This document shows, piece by piece, positions 44,621-54,049 of a DNA stretch of 64,000 nt. The notes beneath the pieces are model-generated. The model was not told where the DNA came from. It worked only from the letters and a program-made list of their open reading frames with translations, and did not search any database. The first letter of the stretch is position 1, and the number at the start of each line of letters is the position of its first letter. The DNA is from GCA-003244245 sp050699595. GTDB lineage: Bacteria > Actinomycetota > Actinomycetes > Mycobacteriales > Pseudonocardiaceae. Position numbers and translations under genes: made by a program. Location: the NCBI GenBank assembly GCA_050699595.1, contig JBOHFI010000004.1, positions 62,001 to 126,000 on the forward strand, in the 5' to 3' direction.

Positions 44621-46111
44621 ATGACCGGTCATGATTGGCTGCGATCGCGCAATGACGACGATGGAACCGGGAGTGTCGTGAGCAGTGGGAATGACTCGGC
44701 GGGTGGTAACCGGCCGCTGCGGGTGCTGGTGGAGGAGGCGGGGTTGAGCCATGCCGCGTTGGCTCGTGCGGTGGTGGTGGCGGGTGCGGCGGAGGGGAAG
44801 CATGTGGGGACGAATACGACGGCGGTGCGGCGGATGTTGGAGGGGTGTCAGCCGCGGTGGCCGGTGCCTCGGTTGGTGGCCACGGTGCTGTCGCGGCGGT
44901 TGCGCCGCGAGGTCAGCGTCATCGAGTGTGGGTTCGCTGACCGCCCTCCCGTCGCTGAGGATCCCTGCGATGGCCTGAGTTGTTCTGGCACACTGGACGG
45001 GACGCTCCGCACGGTCGTCGAGTTGTCGGGACAGGATATGCGCCGACGGAAGTTGCTGATGGGTTCCGTGTTCAGCGCGGCGGCCTTCTCCGAGCCCGCG
45101 CTGTTCGCCCTGACCGTGCCGCCGGCTCGGAGCACCGCGCGGGTGGCGGGTCGGCGGGTGGGCATGGCTGAGGTGGAGATTCTCACCGAGCAGGTGACCC
45201 ACTTGCGCCAGCTTGATTACCGTTACGGGTCGGGGCGGGTGCGTGAGCAGGTGGTGTCGCTGCTGCACCGGGAGGCGAACGAGCTGCTGCACGGCACCTA
45301 TTCGGAGAAGACCGGCAAGGCTTTGTTGATCGCTGTCGCGCAGGCCACGAGGCTGGCTGGTTTCACGGCGGCTGATGTGGGCCGGCCCGCGTTGGCGCAA
45401 CGTTACTTCATCCAGGGACTTGACCTGGCGATGGCGGCGGGCGACCGGCTCTATGCCGCCAATGTGCTCAGCGAGATGAGCTCCATGACGGTGCAGATCG
45501 GGCAGAACGCGCTCACCGAACAGGATCGAATCCGTAACGGGCGCCAAGGGGTGGCGCTGGCTCGGGCTGGGCTGGCCGTCACTCTGGGCACGGCCACCCC
45601 GGCGCTGGCTGCCGACCTCCACGCCCTGGAAGCGCGTGGCCTCGCTTTGTCCGGTGACGTCAGGGAGGCCCGTCGGGCGGTGCTGGAATCCCAGCGGTGC
45701 TACGAGTCGGTGCACCCTGAGGACGAGCCCCCGTGGCTGGGCCTCTACACCGAAGCCGCACACGCGGCAACAATCGCCAACTGCCTGAGTATCATCGGTG
45801 AGCCTGCGCAGGCCATCAAGCTGGTCACCGGGGTGTTGCGGGACTACGAGCCCTGGCGGGTCCGGGCCCGCTGTTTCGTGCAGATCGGCCTGGCCGGTAC
45901 CCATCTCGTCGCCCGTGATCTGGAGCAGGCCGCAGCGGTCGGCCGGGATGCGTTGCGGACCGCCGCGCAGGTCAACTCCGCCCGCACCCTCGACCGCCTG
46001 CGCACCCTGCAACGACAGGCCCAGCCCCTGCGCGCCGGCTCGCCGCACCTGCGCGAGCTAGACGAGCGGATCACCATCTTCCTCGGCCGCGGCAGCGCCC
46101 AACAAGATTGA
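44621..46111 (+). CDS. HTH-TPR regulator, copy B
   Basis: This is a 496-residue cytoplasmic regulator. Residues about 27-90 carry a helix-turn-helix-like domain (VLVEEAGLSHAALARAV, TTAVRRMLEG, PRLVATVLSRRL). A segment with RRKLLMGSVFSAAAFSEPAL follows and the rest is a TPR-like helical array (ALAQRYFIQGLDLAMAAGD, LHALEARGLALSGD, AQAIKLVTGVLRDYEPW). ATG at 44621 gives the same length as copy C; a GTG at 44678 with GGGAG is an alternative. It is about 90 percent identical to copy C by eye and ends 170 bp before the lanthipeptide operon (convergent). Confidence 0.85.
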   Translation: MTGHDWLRSRNDDDGTGSVVSSGNDSAGGNRPLRVLVEEAGLSHAALARAVVVAGAAEGKHVGTNTTAVRRMLEGCQPRWPVPRLVATVLSRRLRREVSVIECGFADRPPVAEDPCDGLSCSGTLDGTLRTVVELSGQDMRRRKLLMGSVFSAAAFSEPALFALTVPPARSTARVAGRRVGMAEVEILTEQVTHLRQLDYRYGSGRVREQVVSLLHREANELLHGTYSEKTGKALLIAVAQATRLAGFTAADVGRPALAQRYFIQGLDLAMAAGDRLYAANVLSEMSSMTVQIGQNALTEQDRIRNGRQGVALARAGLAVTLGTATPALAADLHALEARGLALSGDVREARRAVLESQRCYESVHPEDEPPWLGLYTEAAHAATIANCLSIIGEPAQAIKLVTGVLRDYEPWRVRARCFVQIGLAGTHLVARDLEQAAAVGRDALRTAAQVNSARTLDRLRTLQRQAQPLRAGSPHLRELDERITIFLGRGSAQQD

Positions 46112-46279
46112 GCACGGCGACTCGCGGTGAGAGTTCTTCGGCCGATCGTTTTGGGTGCTGATAGGGGTCGAGTTCTGTCCGTGCGGTGCTCCCGACCCCT
46201 CGGGTGCTCGCGAGTACCCTGCGCCCACGCGCAATTACCGAAGCGCTGTGTGCGCCAGCGTGAGGCTGCGTGCTTGGTG

Positions 46280-47131
46280 TCAAGCGGGTAGTGCACGTCC
46301 GAGGAGAAGTTCAGCACGCTGACGCAGCGGTCCGGCCAGTGCGAGGTGATCTCCGCGGGTGTTGGCGTGGAGCAGTTCAGTGATGACGGATAGTTCGGCG
46401 AATCTGCCGGAAGGAGTGTCGAATAGGTCGGCGAATTCATCGCGGATACGAGCGGCGATGTGGGGCACCAGCAGGCTGTAACTGTGGATCATGGCAGCGT
46501 CGTAGCCGGTCGGGGCCAGGCCCCAGCCTTCCCAGTCGAGTATGTGCAGGGTGGGTGCGCAGATGTTGGCGAAGTGGAAGTCGCCGTGCGCCGTGGACCA
46601 GGACTTTACCGTTGTGTCGATGGGGGTGCCGAGGAACCGGGGCATGGATTGGTCGAGATACGCCTGCCGGATGGTGTAGCGGTCGGTCGGTATCTCGGTG
46701 ATGATGTCGAGCGCGGTTCGCAGCGCTGTCCACCACGCTGCGGGGAGGACCGGTGTCGCTGTCAGGGTGGGGAGTGCGGCTGCGGGCTGGGCGCTCACGC
46801 GGTCATACAGTTCGGCGCGGTACTGCCATGGTGTGTCGTTCCAGTCGTGGATGTCTCGCAGCCGGGGGCGTGATAGCGATCTGGGTATGGCTTTCTCGGC
46901 CTCGATGGAGCCGTTCCAGAATGTTGTGTCGGCCTGGCCGTTCAGGGCGCAGGCGAGGCGGAGCCATGCTGGCCCGTCGGTGCTGGTAACGGGCTGGCCG
47001 AGTGTTCTCCCGTGCCAGCCCCAGGCTTCGTGGGTCTGTGGTTCGGGCCGGACGGAGAGCGCGACACAGGCCCAGCGGTGGGCGGTTCGCATCCGCGTCG
47101 TGACGTCGCGGTCGTCGGGTTCGGTGTACAT
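46280..47131 (-). CDS. Aminoglycoside-phosphotransferase-fold kinase in the lanthipeptide operon
   Basis: The 283-residue protein has the catalytic loop AHGDFHFANI (Brenner motif HGDxxxxN) and the metal-binding LDWEGWGLAP, both intact, so it may be an active small-molecule or peptide kinase. Its start overlaps the preceding stop (TGATG), so it is the last gene of the lanthipeptide operon. It might phosphorylate the peptide, a precursor residue or an antibiotic for self-protection; none of these can be decided. Confidence 0.75.
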   Translation of the reverse strand: MYTEPDDRDVTTRMRTAHRWACVALSVRPEPQTHEAWGWHGRTLGQPVTSTDGPAWLRLACALNGQADTTFWNGSIEAEKAIPRSLSRPRLRDIHDWNDTPWQYRAELYDRVSAQPAAALPTLTATPVLPAAWWTALRTALDIITEIPTDRYTIRQAYLDQSMPRFLGTPIDTTVKSWSTAHGDFHFANICAPTLHILDWEGWGLAPTGYDAAMIHSYSLLVPHIAARIRDEFADLFDTPSGRFAELSVITELLHANTRGDHLALAGPLRQRAELLLGRALPA

Positions 47132-48201
47132 CAGCGACCGTGTGCGGGACGAGTGTCGAGCAGGCTGTCCGGCGGGTTCATGATGGTGTGACGTGTTGCT
47201 TGGGCGAGGATGGCCTGTGTCCGGTCTGCTAGGCCGAGGCGGTTCCAGTGGAAGATCACGTGATGCGCGAGGACGTCACGCAGACCTCGTACGAGGGCGC
47301 CGTTGCCCGCCAAGTTCCCCAGGGCTCGGCCCGCCTCGCCGAAGGCAACGGTCCAGGGGGCAGCGAACGCCAACGGTCCGCCTGTTCCGAAAAGTGTGCC
47401 GGTGGGCGCGGTGTCCAGAGTCATCAGCCGGCGGAGGGCTCTGGTCAGATCCTCCAGTCGTTCAGTGGGCGTACCCGGGGGGAGGGGGCGCAGCTGCGCT
47501 ACGCGGTGCCAGACGTCGCCCTGTTCGTGCCATTCTTGCCCGGCGGAGCGCAGCAGGGTGCAGCACAGCAGGACCGACAGCTCCCGGCGGCCGACGCTGA
47601 CCTCGGCGGCGGGGTCGTGCCGGCGTACGAAGTCGAGGACGCCTCGGCTGTCGGCATGGAACAGGTTGTGCGCGATGTCCGTCGCCTGGGAGCCTCCGAA
47701 CGCCAAGGTTTCGGGCTCGTAGATGCTCTGCCGCCACCTGTCGATCAAGCCAGCGCTGCTGAGGTCGTCCAGGACGGCGGTGACGGCGGTCTCCAGACCG
47801 GCCATGCGGACGCCGGAGCCGGGACGGCAACGGAGCCGCCAGCAGGGATGTTTGCGCAGGAACCACCAGTCCGTGACCGTTGCGGCATCCTGAGCCTGCA
47901 GCAGCGGGCCAAGGTGGTGGGCACCGATCCGCTCTGCGGCATCCCAGTCCGTGAACTGGATGAGGACCTGGTACCAGTCGCGGGCGGCGTGCGCCCGGAG
48001 AGCTCCCTGACCAGCTGCCCGGTACACCGTGACGGCGTCGACGAGATCGGCTGGCGTGATGCCGCTGATGGCTGCGGCTTGGTGGAGCGGGACACCAACC
48101 AGAACCGCCAGAATGCTCTTTTCCACCTGAGCTGGTGCGTCGTCGATGGGCTGGACCAGGTTGTTCGCGTTGCCGGTCTGCGGGCTGGCGCTGGTGTTCA
48201 T
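47131..48201 (-). CDS. Thiopeptide-type bacteriocin biosynthesis (SpaB_C-like) protein
   Basis: The 356-residue protein has an N-terminal helical piece (VEKSILAVLVGVPLHQAAAI) and a SpaB_C-type elimination domain: WYQVLIQFTDWDAAER, DWWFLRKHPCWRLRCRP, and later LFHADSRGVLDFVRRHDP. In lanthipeptide dehydratases this domain eliminates glutamate from glutamyl-Ser/Thr. Here it is a second copy in addition to the one fused in LanB. The ATG at 48201 gives a natural start. Fifty-eight bp separate it from lanC. Confidence 0.85.
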   Translation of the reverse strand: MNTSASPQTGNANNLVQPIDDAPAQVEKSILAVLVGVPLHQAAAISGITPADLVDAVTVYRAAGQGALRAHAARDWYQVLIQFTDWDAAERIGAHHLGPLLQAQDAATVTDWWFLRKHPCWRLRCRPGSGVRMAGLETAVTAVLDDLSSAGLIDRWRQSIYEPETLAFGGSQATDIAHNLFHADSRGVLDFVRRHDPAAEVSVGRRELSVLLCCTLLRSAGQEWHEQGDVWHRVAQLRPLPPGTPTERLEDLTRALRRLMTLDTAPTGTLFGTGGPLAFAAPWTVAFGEAGRALGNLAGNGALVRGLRDVLAHHVIFHWNRLGLADRTQAILAQATRHTIMNPPDSLLDTRPAHGR

Positions 48202-48259
48202 CGAGATTCCCGTTGCTGTGTCGGCGCGGAGACTGTCGTAGCGGGTAGGTGAGGGATGG

Positions 48260-49447
48260 TCAGCCAGCGAGTAGGCAGGCATCCCAGCTCGCGGCTGGGA
48301 TGCCGCTCGCTTCGTCGCAGTACAGGGCGAGAGCAGAGCCGGTGGTTCCTTCGAGCAGCCCTTCCTGCTGCGCGCTTTCTTGGGCGAGGAGCAAGGCGCG
48401 TAGCCGTGGGATGTGAGCTGTGAAAGCGCCGTCGGATGCGTCGCGGGCGACACGATGAGTGATGTGCAGCAGGCCGGCTGCGCCATGGCAGAGACTCGGA
48501 TCGCGGATCTGGGTAAGTTGGCTGGGATCGGCCAGGCAGTGCAACAGAGAGTCTTCGGCCATGCGCTGCCGGGCGGTGTCGGCGAGGGCAAGTCCGGCGA
48601 GCTGTTGGGCGCGGGCGAGGCCGGGGGTGCCGTAGCACCAGGAAGGCCGTAGCGGTCCAGGCTGGGTCACCGTGTGGGCACGCTGTTCGGCAAGGGTGAT
48701 CCATGGGGGCCACCACGGGCCAGTGTCGGTGTCCTGGCGCTGCGTGTCCAGCCACGCACAGATTCGTGTCATCGCCTCGGTGTGGCCGTCCACCGTGGAG
48801 CCGTGCCGCGCGGCCAGGGCCAGCAACGCCAGAGGCCCGGCGATGCCATGGGCCATGCCGAGGTTGCCGTGGCCGCCGGGGAATGCCTTGGCGGTACCGC
48901 CTGTAGGGTCGTGCGCCGTCCACCACCCAGGTAGTTGCGCGTCGTCGCCGGTGAGTGGGACTGTCAGCCGTACCAGGTAGGACAGGACATCGTGCAGGCT
49001 TGCGCTAGTCGGGTCGCGGAGAAGCAGGTAGGCACCGAGACCGGTTATCCCATAAAACAGGTCGAATTCTGCGGTCTGCGGACGTTCGCCACGGTCGATA
49101 CGCGCGTGGGCCTGATCGAGGCGTCTCCTGGTCAGAGTTCTGACCTGGGCGTCGAGGGTGTGCAGAGCACTCGCATACCGGCGGGTGCCGGCGGCGGCGG
49201 TATGGAGGACGAACGCGACGGCTGGCGTGCCGAAGAACAACGAGGCGTTGATGGAAGCGATGAGGGGGTGGCGGGTGGCGGCAGTGAGTGCTGCGTGTAC
49301 GGCCTGCCAGGTGCCGCTGCCGCTTCGGGCCCGTTCGACGTGCAGCAGAATGTCGCCGATGGCCCCCTTGGCAAGGGACTGGGATCGCAGGGTACGTGCG
49401 GTGACAACGACAGGGCTGCTAGCTGAAGCGGTGGCCGAGGTGTTCAC
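48260..49447 (-). CDS. LanC-like lanthionine cyclase
   Basis: LanC joins Cys thiols to dehydrated residues to close lanthionine rings. The 395-residue protein has the zinc ligands Cys271 (WCYGTPG), Cys320 and His321 (LCHGAAG), and the conserved HGNLGMAHG with His200. The GTG start overlaps the lanB stop (GTGA). It belongs to a class I system, since LanB and LanC are separate. Confidence 0.92.
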   Translation of the reverse strand: MNTSATASASSPVVVTARTLRSQSLAKGAIGDILLHVERARSGSGTWQAVHAALTAATRHPLIASINASLFFGTPAVAFVLHTAAAGTRRYASALHTLDAQVRTLTRRRLDQAHARIDRGERPQTAEFDLFYGITGLGAYLLLRDPTSASLHDVLSYLVRLTVPLTGDDAQLPGWWTAHDPTGGTAKAFPGGHGNLGMAHGIAGPLALLALAARHGSTVDGHTEAMTRICAWLDTQRQDTDTGPWWPPWITLAEQRAHTVTQPGPLRPSWCYGTPGLARAQQLAGLALADTARQRMAEDSLLHCLADPSQLTQIRDPSLCHGAAGLLHITHRVARDASDGAFTAHIPRLRALLLAQESAQQEGLLEGTTGSALALYCDEASGIPAASWDACLLAG

Positions 49448-52400
49448 TGCGGCTCTCCTCTGTTTCGAGTGGCCCAGGCGAGGGCGGCCGAGCGCGCCAA
49501 TCGATAGCAGACGTGCTCGCAGCTCTCATCGATCCCGACTGTGCGGATGTGGTGCATGTGCAGGAGGGATTTGAGGACGGAGCTCGGGTCGAGTTCGTTG
49601 CGGGTTGCCAGGTGGGCGCGGTAGGAGGCCATCTCCCTGCGGCGGGGCGCCCACGCTGCGGTGATTGCTTCGCCGCCAGGTGTGTGGCGGAGCGCGGCGA
49701 AATCGTCGCACGGATCGGCCAGGCGCATCGCCTCGTCGTGGAGCGGGCGGGCCAGCGGCGGGGTCGGGCCGATGGTGAGATAGTCGATCAGCCAGCGCAT
49801 CCCGGTACTGGTGTTGCCGGTGAAGGACGTCGCCAGGTCAATGATGCTCGCTGCGGTGACCGCTTGTAGGTGCGCTCTGCCGCCCGTGCTGTGGGTCATC
49901 TGCGCGATGGCCGCGGCGGAGTCGGCGGCGAACACCGTCTCGGCAGCGTCCTTCGCCGAGCCCGTGCCGAAGCGGCCGGTTTCCGGGTAGTAGGTGTCCC
50001 ATTGCACCTGGCTGATCAATCCGAGCCGCCGAAGGTCGCCCGCCCAGCTGCCGATCCGCTCGGCGGCGTGGGCGAACGCGCTTGGAGAGGGCAGGTGCAG
50101 GCGCAAGCGTAGGTGCGCCTGCGGATCGAGGTAGCGGACGAACCACCACTCGGGCAGGTCATCCCACGCTGACAGCAGGGTAGGTAAGTAGGTGGTGAGG
50201 AGACTGGCCTGCCGGTCCGGGTGCCCGTAGAGCTTCACGAATGCCCACGGTGACGCGCCTGGCAGATGGCCGTGGTCCCGGTCGAGAGCAGCCGGCCTGC
50301 CCGAGCGTCTGGGTGTGCGCAGCCGTACGGGCAGGTGGGTGGAGACGAGTGCCAGGGTGATTTCGTGGACTCGCCCATCGAACCATCCGTACGCCGCCGC
50401 TTCAGGTGCCTCACGCAGGGTGATGTGCCCGGTTCGGTTCAGCTCCACACGCATCAGTTGCAGATGGGCAGACTCGGTCAAGTCCAGACGCAAACGCCGG
50501 TCGGCGTCCCCAATAACGACAGTGTCGGGCACGCCGAGCCGCTGCCGCCAAGCCAGGAAGCTCTGCCTCCACAGGTTCCATGAGCTGTTCGGCTCGGCCA
50601 GGTCGGTGACCTCGATTCTCCAGCTGGCCGGGGCCAGCACTGTCCGGCCGTAACGGATGCGGGGCAGGACCGGCAGCCGGCGGGCGGCGCCCCAGGGGAA
50701 TGGGCCGAGGGTGGCGGTGCGGGCACGGGGGATCTCGCAGAGGAATCGGGCGAGAGGTTGGGTGAAGTTCTCTGCTTCTACGGCGGTCATCGCGGTGGGT
50801 TCGACGGTGCGTCCCGTCGAGATCGACACCAGGTACAGGCGTTGGGCGTCCGCGCTGACGGCCAGGTCATCCACCGAAAGGGAGCCCTCGGAGCGGTGTT
50901 CGGCCAGGGAGATGATGGTGGGCCAGATTGCCGGGGCTCGGCTGACGTTCTCGGTTCGTGTTAGCAGCGGAGGGCTGGAGACCTGCGCGTGCAGTGCTCC
51001 GACATCCAGCGTAGGCAGGGTCGCGTATGCGTTGGTCAGGCGCACTCGGTCGGGTAAGTCGAGCAGATCCAGGAACCGTCCCGCGGTGGCCCCGGCCGCT
51101 GCGGCCAGTCCGGCGACGACAAGGGTGAACTCACCATGTCGCAACGCCTCCCGCGTCGGTGCCTGCAGATGGAAGCACAGGTCTATATGGGCAGGCCCAT
51201 GGACGTCGTCCTGGATCGTCAGGTCGGCCAGAAGCTGGTCGGAGAGGACGATCTCGCGGGCGCGCTCCATCGCGGCCCGCTGCGCCAGCGCGAGGATGCG
51301 CTCGTCGCGGGCGGTCAGGTTCCGTGTCGGCCGCTCATAGAGCGACCTGCGGTATCCGGCGGGAAACCCCAAACCGATGTCGGGGTCGGTCAGATCGCGG
51401 AGGGGAACCAGCGCGCCGGGCCCGTAGCGCTCCAGGAACCGTGAGTGGTAGTCCAGCCACGTCGGTGATCCGGACGGAAACGGCGTCAAGCGGGTCAGCG
51501 CCGTCGCGGCTTTCTCCGCCTCGCGTGCTACCTCCTGCGGCAGGACCAGCGAACAATCGAGCCGCAGATCCACGGTCACCGGCTGTTCCACAATGCTGGA
51601 GAGGGCTGTCATTCGGTCGCGGGCCGATTCCCGCAGACTCCTCCGGACACTGGCTGCGGCATCGGCGTGCCAGGTCAGCGTCGCGTGGATCTCACGGAGG
51701 GCGCGTACCGTGACCGTCACTGCGGCGATGCTGTCGGCGTCTGCGGCGGTCAGCTGGCTGTTGAGGTGGCCCAACCCGTCGGTGACTGTCATCGGGGAAC
51801 GCAGGCCGGTGAGCAGGACACGGCGGAACACCAGCTCGGCGAGCAGCCCGTCGACCACTTGCGCGGGTGCGTCGGGATAGTGAGTGGCGAGCTTTCCGGC
51901 GAGGTCGCCGACCGAGATTGGTGAGGATGCCGCGGCCACGACGGTCTTCACCGCATGGGTGTGGCGCACACTCACCTCCATCGGGGCGCTCTGTGCGCCG
52001 TGCGGAAGCTGCTGACAGGGCACCACTAACCTGTCGCCCCGCACGATGCAGGTCGGGTCCACGATGACCGGCAGGCGCCGCAGCAGTTCGGGGCACGACT
52101 CCAGCTGCGAGATCACATCCGCCAGCCACGCGGCGTCCGCGCGCGCTACGGGGTGGTGCTCCTGCCCCCACCGCACCATCACGCTGGGCCCGATGCGGGC
52201 CACGGCTATCCCGGCGAAAAGTCCGAACGGTGTCGCCCGGTGCCGCAGGCGCAGCAGGTAGCGGGCTAGTGAATGCGCAGCCCGCTGTTCCCGCCGAGCC
52301 TGCCCAGCGTGCCCGGCGCTCAGCGCACGGATGCAGCGGGCGAGGCCTGGGCTGGCCACCTCGACGGCTTCCGCCACCGCCCGTTGCGCCCACACCTGCG

Positions 52401-52593
52401 TCATCCAGTGCCGCCACTGCTGTGCATCCGCCTGGATGTCACCGGATACGTCCGGCCAGGGCGCAACCACGAGGTCGTTCGGGTGCGCAACACCCCGAAC
52501 CAGGGCCGCGCCGATGGACCGGTACACCCCGCAACGGCTCCCTTCGCCATACGCCGGGGACCGGTGCCAGGCCACGACAAGGGGCTCCGGCAC
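49444..52593 (-). CDS. LanB lantibiotic dehydratase
   Basis: The 1049-residue dehydratase uses glutamyl-tRNA to activate Ser/Thr and then eliminates glutamate. Near residues 118-127 is the family motif RHRATPFGLF; the glutamylation part runs to about residue 780 (IRYGRTVLAPASWRI) and the elimination domain occupies about 790-1045 (EWWFVRYLDPQAHLRLRL, VQWDTYYPETGRFG). The GTG at 52593 is 12 bases after the precursor stop, with no good ribosome site of its own, so it may be coupled to the precursor. Confidence 0.93.
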   Translation of the reverse strand: MPEPLVVAWHRSPAYGEGSRCGVYRSIGAALVRGVAHPNDLVVAPWPDVSGDIQADAQQWRHWMTQVWAQRAVAEAVEVASPGLARCIRALSAGHAGQARREQRAAHSLARYLLRLRHRATPFGLFAGIAVARIGPSVMVRWGQEHHPVARADAAWLADVISQLESCPELLRRLPVIVDPTCIVRGDRLVVPCQQLPHGAQSAPMEVSVRHTHAVKTVVAAASSPISVGDLAGKLATHYPDAPAQVVDGLLAELVFRRVLLTGLRSPMTVTDGLGHLNSQLTAADADSIAAVTVTVRALREIHATLTWHADAAASVRRSLRESARDRMTALSSIVEQPVTVDLRLDCSLVLPQEVAREAEKAATALTRLTPFPSGSPTWLDYHSRFLERYGPGALVPLRDLTDPDIGLGFPAGYRRSLYERPTRNLTARDERILALAQRAAMERAREIVLSDQLLADLTIQDDVHGPAHIDLCFHLQAPTREALRHGEFTLVVAGLAAAAGATAGRFLDLLDLPDRVRLTNAYATLPTLDVGALHAQVSSPPLLTRTENVSRAPAIWPTIISLAEHRSEGSLSVDDLAVSADAQRLYLVSISTGRTVEPTAMTAVEAENFTQPLARFLCEIPRARTATLGPFPWGAARRLPVLPRIRYGRTVLAPASWRIEVTDLAEPNSSWNLWRQSFLAWRQRLGVPDTVVIGDADRRLRLDLTESAHLQLMRVELNRTGHITLREAPEAAAYGWFDGRVHEITLALVSTHLPVRLRTPRRSGRPAALDRDHGHLPGASPWAFVKLYGHPDRQASLLTTYLPTLLSAWDDLPEWWFVRYLDPQAHLRLRLHLPSPSAFAHAAERIGSWAGDLRRLGLISQVQWDTYYPETGRFGTGSAKDAAETVFAADSAAAIAQMTHSTGGRAHLQAVTAASIIDLATSFTGNTSTGMRWLIDYLTIGPTPPLARPLHDEAMRLADPCDDFAALRHTPGGEAITAAWAPRRREMASYRAHLATRNELDPSSVLKSLLHMHHIRTVGIDESCEHVCYRLARSAALAWATRNRGEPQ

Positions 52594-52605
52594 CAGACCG
52601 CTGGG

Positions 52606-52767
52606 TCAGTCACCGATGATGCAGGTGACGCAGGCGCTCTGGCTCGTACTTCCGCAGTTGTCGCTCGTGGAGTCCATTAGCTCCCCGATGACCTGGCCGT
52701 TCTCGGCGAAGGTGATGTCCAGGTCGAAGTCCGCCTCGGCCGTCTCGCTGCGTCCGGCAACCTCCAT
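52606..52767 (-). CDS. FxLD-family lanthipeptide precursor
   Basis: This 53-residue peptide starts at an ATG with GGAGGA 5 bases upstream. Its leader has the FxLD motif as FDLD (residues 14-17) in an acidic setting (EADFDLDITFAENG). The core (about residues 31-53) has Ser/Thr-rich sequence and three Cys at 38, 46 and 49: STSDNCGSTSQSACVTC, ending IIGD. Asp32 and Asp36 are candidates for the methyltransferase that converts Asp to isoAsp in this family. Up to three lanthionine-type rings are possible. The leader cleavage site is not clear and no protease is nearby. Confidence 0.9.
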   Translation of the reverse strand: MEVAGRSETAEADFDLDITFAENGQVIGELMDSTSDNCGSTSQSACVTCIIGD

Positions 52768-52813
52768 GTCAGTCCTCCGATCGGCGATGGGGTGCTTTCC
52801 GTCTTAGCCCCGG

Positions 52814-54049
52814 TTATGGCTCGTGATGGGTCCAGGAGATCGTGATGCGGTGGCGCCTCTTGTCGACCACAAACCCCGCAGGGAGCTGGTTGTCGGGGGT
52901 GCCAGCCGGGTACGCCCTGAGCATCGCGCGGTTGCCGCGATGATCGCTGCCCCAGGTGTGGATCTCCGCCGCCAGCCGGTCTGCGGCCTTGCGGCCTCGC
53001 GGGCCGTGGCCGTACGCCCCGAATTCGAACAACGTTCGCTCCGGGCTGGTCGGTCGTATCGTGAGGTAGGCGAAGGAGTCGCCGTCGAGGAGCGTGGAGA
53101 TGCCCAGCGGCGACCAGGAGGCGACCAGACCTCGGTCGCGTGCTTGCTTGGTGGTCGCCAGCAGCGCGTAGTCGGGCAGGGCGGTCGCCAGCCACAGATC
53201 AAGGTCGTCGTAGGGCATGCCTGGGCCCATGGTCATACCCGACCATGCCTGCGTGGACGGCTGAGAGAATGCTTCCCGCAGCAGGTCGGCGTCCACCTGC
53301 TGCCCGTCATCCAGGCGAAGGCCCACCTGTTCGCCCGCACCGTCATGCAGCACCACCAGCCGCTCCCGGTTCTCGCCCGCGCCTTGCATGGGCACAAACC
53401 CGCACAGCTCATATTCCTGGCCGGCCAGATGCCCGTCCTCGCGCTGGAACGCAATCGAACGGGTCAGGCCGCGGATTCGCAGCGGGACGACCAGCCGGCC
53501 GTCCTCGACGAGTTGGTCCACCCAGGTGGGAGCGATATCGGCCGCGTCGGCCGTGACCACGATCCGGTCGTAGGGTGCGTGGTCGGGCTCGCCGCCTTCG
53601 CCATCCGCAAGGAGGACGTTCACCCGCCCGTACCCGGCCGCCCGCAGTAAGTGGAGGGCCCGATCGACCACATCCGGGTCGATGTCGATGGTCGTGACTT
53701 CGCCGTCCTCGCCGACCAGCTCGGCGATCAGCGCCGCGTTGTAGCCTCCGGAACCGATCTCCAGCACCCGCATCCCCGGGCGGATATCAGCCTGCTCCAG
53801 CATGAACGCCTGAATGCGGGCGGCGCTGACCGCAGTCAACGCGACACCGTGATCGTCGCGCTTGGTGACTTCCGCACGCTCGGCCTGGTACGCCTGCTCC
53901 AGCGTCACCTCTGGCACGAACAGGTGCCGCGGCACCGTGCGGACGGCTGTCGCGACCGTCTCAGTACGGACGGCGCCCAGGTCACGAAGCTCGTTGATCA
54001 GTCCGTCACGCAGCCGCTCGGCATGGGCCGAATCGGCAATATCGATCAC
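52814..54049 (-). CDS. PIMT-like O-methyltransferase of the FxLD lanthipeptide system
   Basis: The 411-residue protein has an N-terminal protein-isoaspartate-methyltransferase-like domain (VPRHLFVPEV, SAARIQAFMLEQADIRPG, SAM motif VLEIGSGGYNAAL, DRIVVTADAADIAPTW) plus a long C-terminal domain peculiar to RiPP methyltransferases of the FxLD system (LLATTKQARDRGLVASW, TFLFEFGAYG-like). Related LanS_A enzymes methylate an Asp of the modified peptide and lead through aspartimide to isoAsp. GTG start with GAGGGGA about 8 bases upstream. It is the first gene of the lanthipeptide operon, 46 bp before the precursor. Confidence 0.9.
   Translation of the reverse strand: MIDIADSAHAERLRDGLINELRDLGAVRTETVATAVRTVPRHLFVPEVTLEQAYQAERAEVTKRDDHGVALTAVSAARIQAFMLEQADIRPGMRVLEIGSGGYNAALIAELVGEDGEVTTIDIDPDVVDRALHLLRAAGYGRVNVLLADGEGGEPDHAPYDRIVVTADAADIAPTWVDQLVEDGRLVVPLRIRGLTRSIAFQREDGHLAGQEYELCGFVPMQGAGENRERLVVLHDGAGEQVGLRLDDGQQVDADLLREAFSQPSTQAWSGMTMGPGMPYDDLDLWLATALPDYALLATTKQARDRGLVASWSPLGISTLLDGDSFAYLTIRPTSPERTLFEFGAYGHGPRGRKAADRLAAEIHTWGSDHRGNRAMLRAYPAGTPDNQLPAGFVVDKRRHRITISWTHHEP

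Noticed and set aside
44219..46048. 609-codon minus-strand open frame opposite HTH-TPR copy B
   Set aside because: It runs through the regulator and the end of the zinc-finger region with low-complexity translation; the plus-strand regulator has a duplicate and clear domains.
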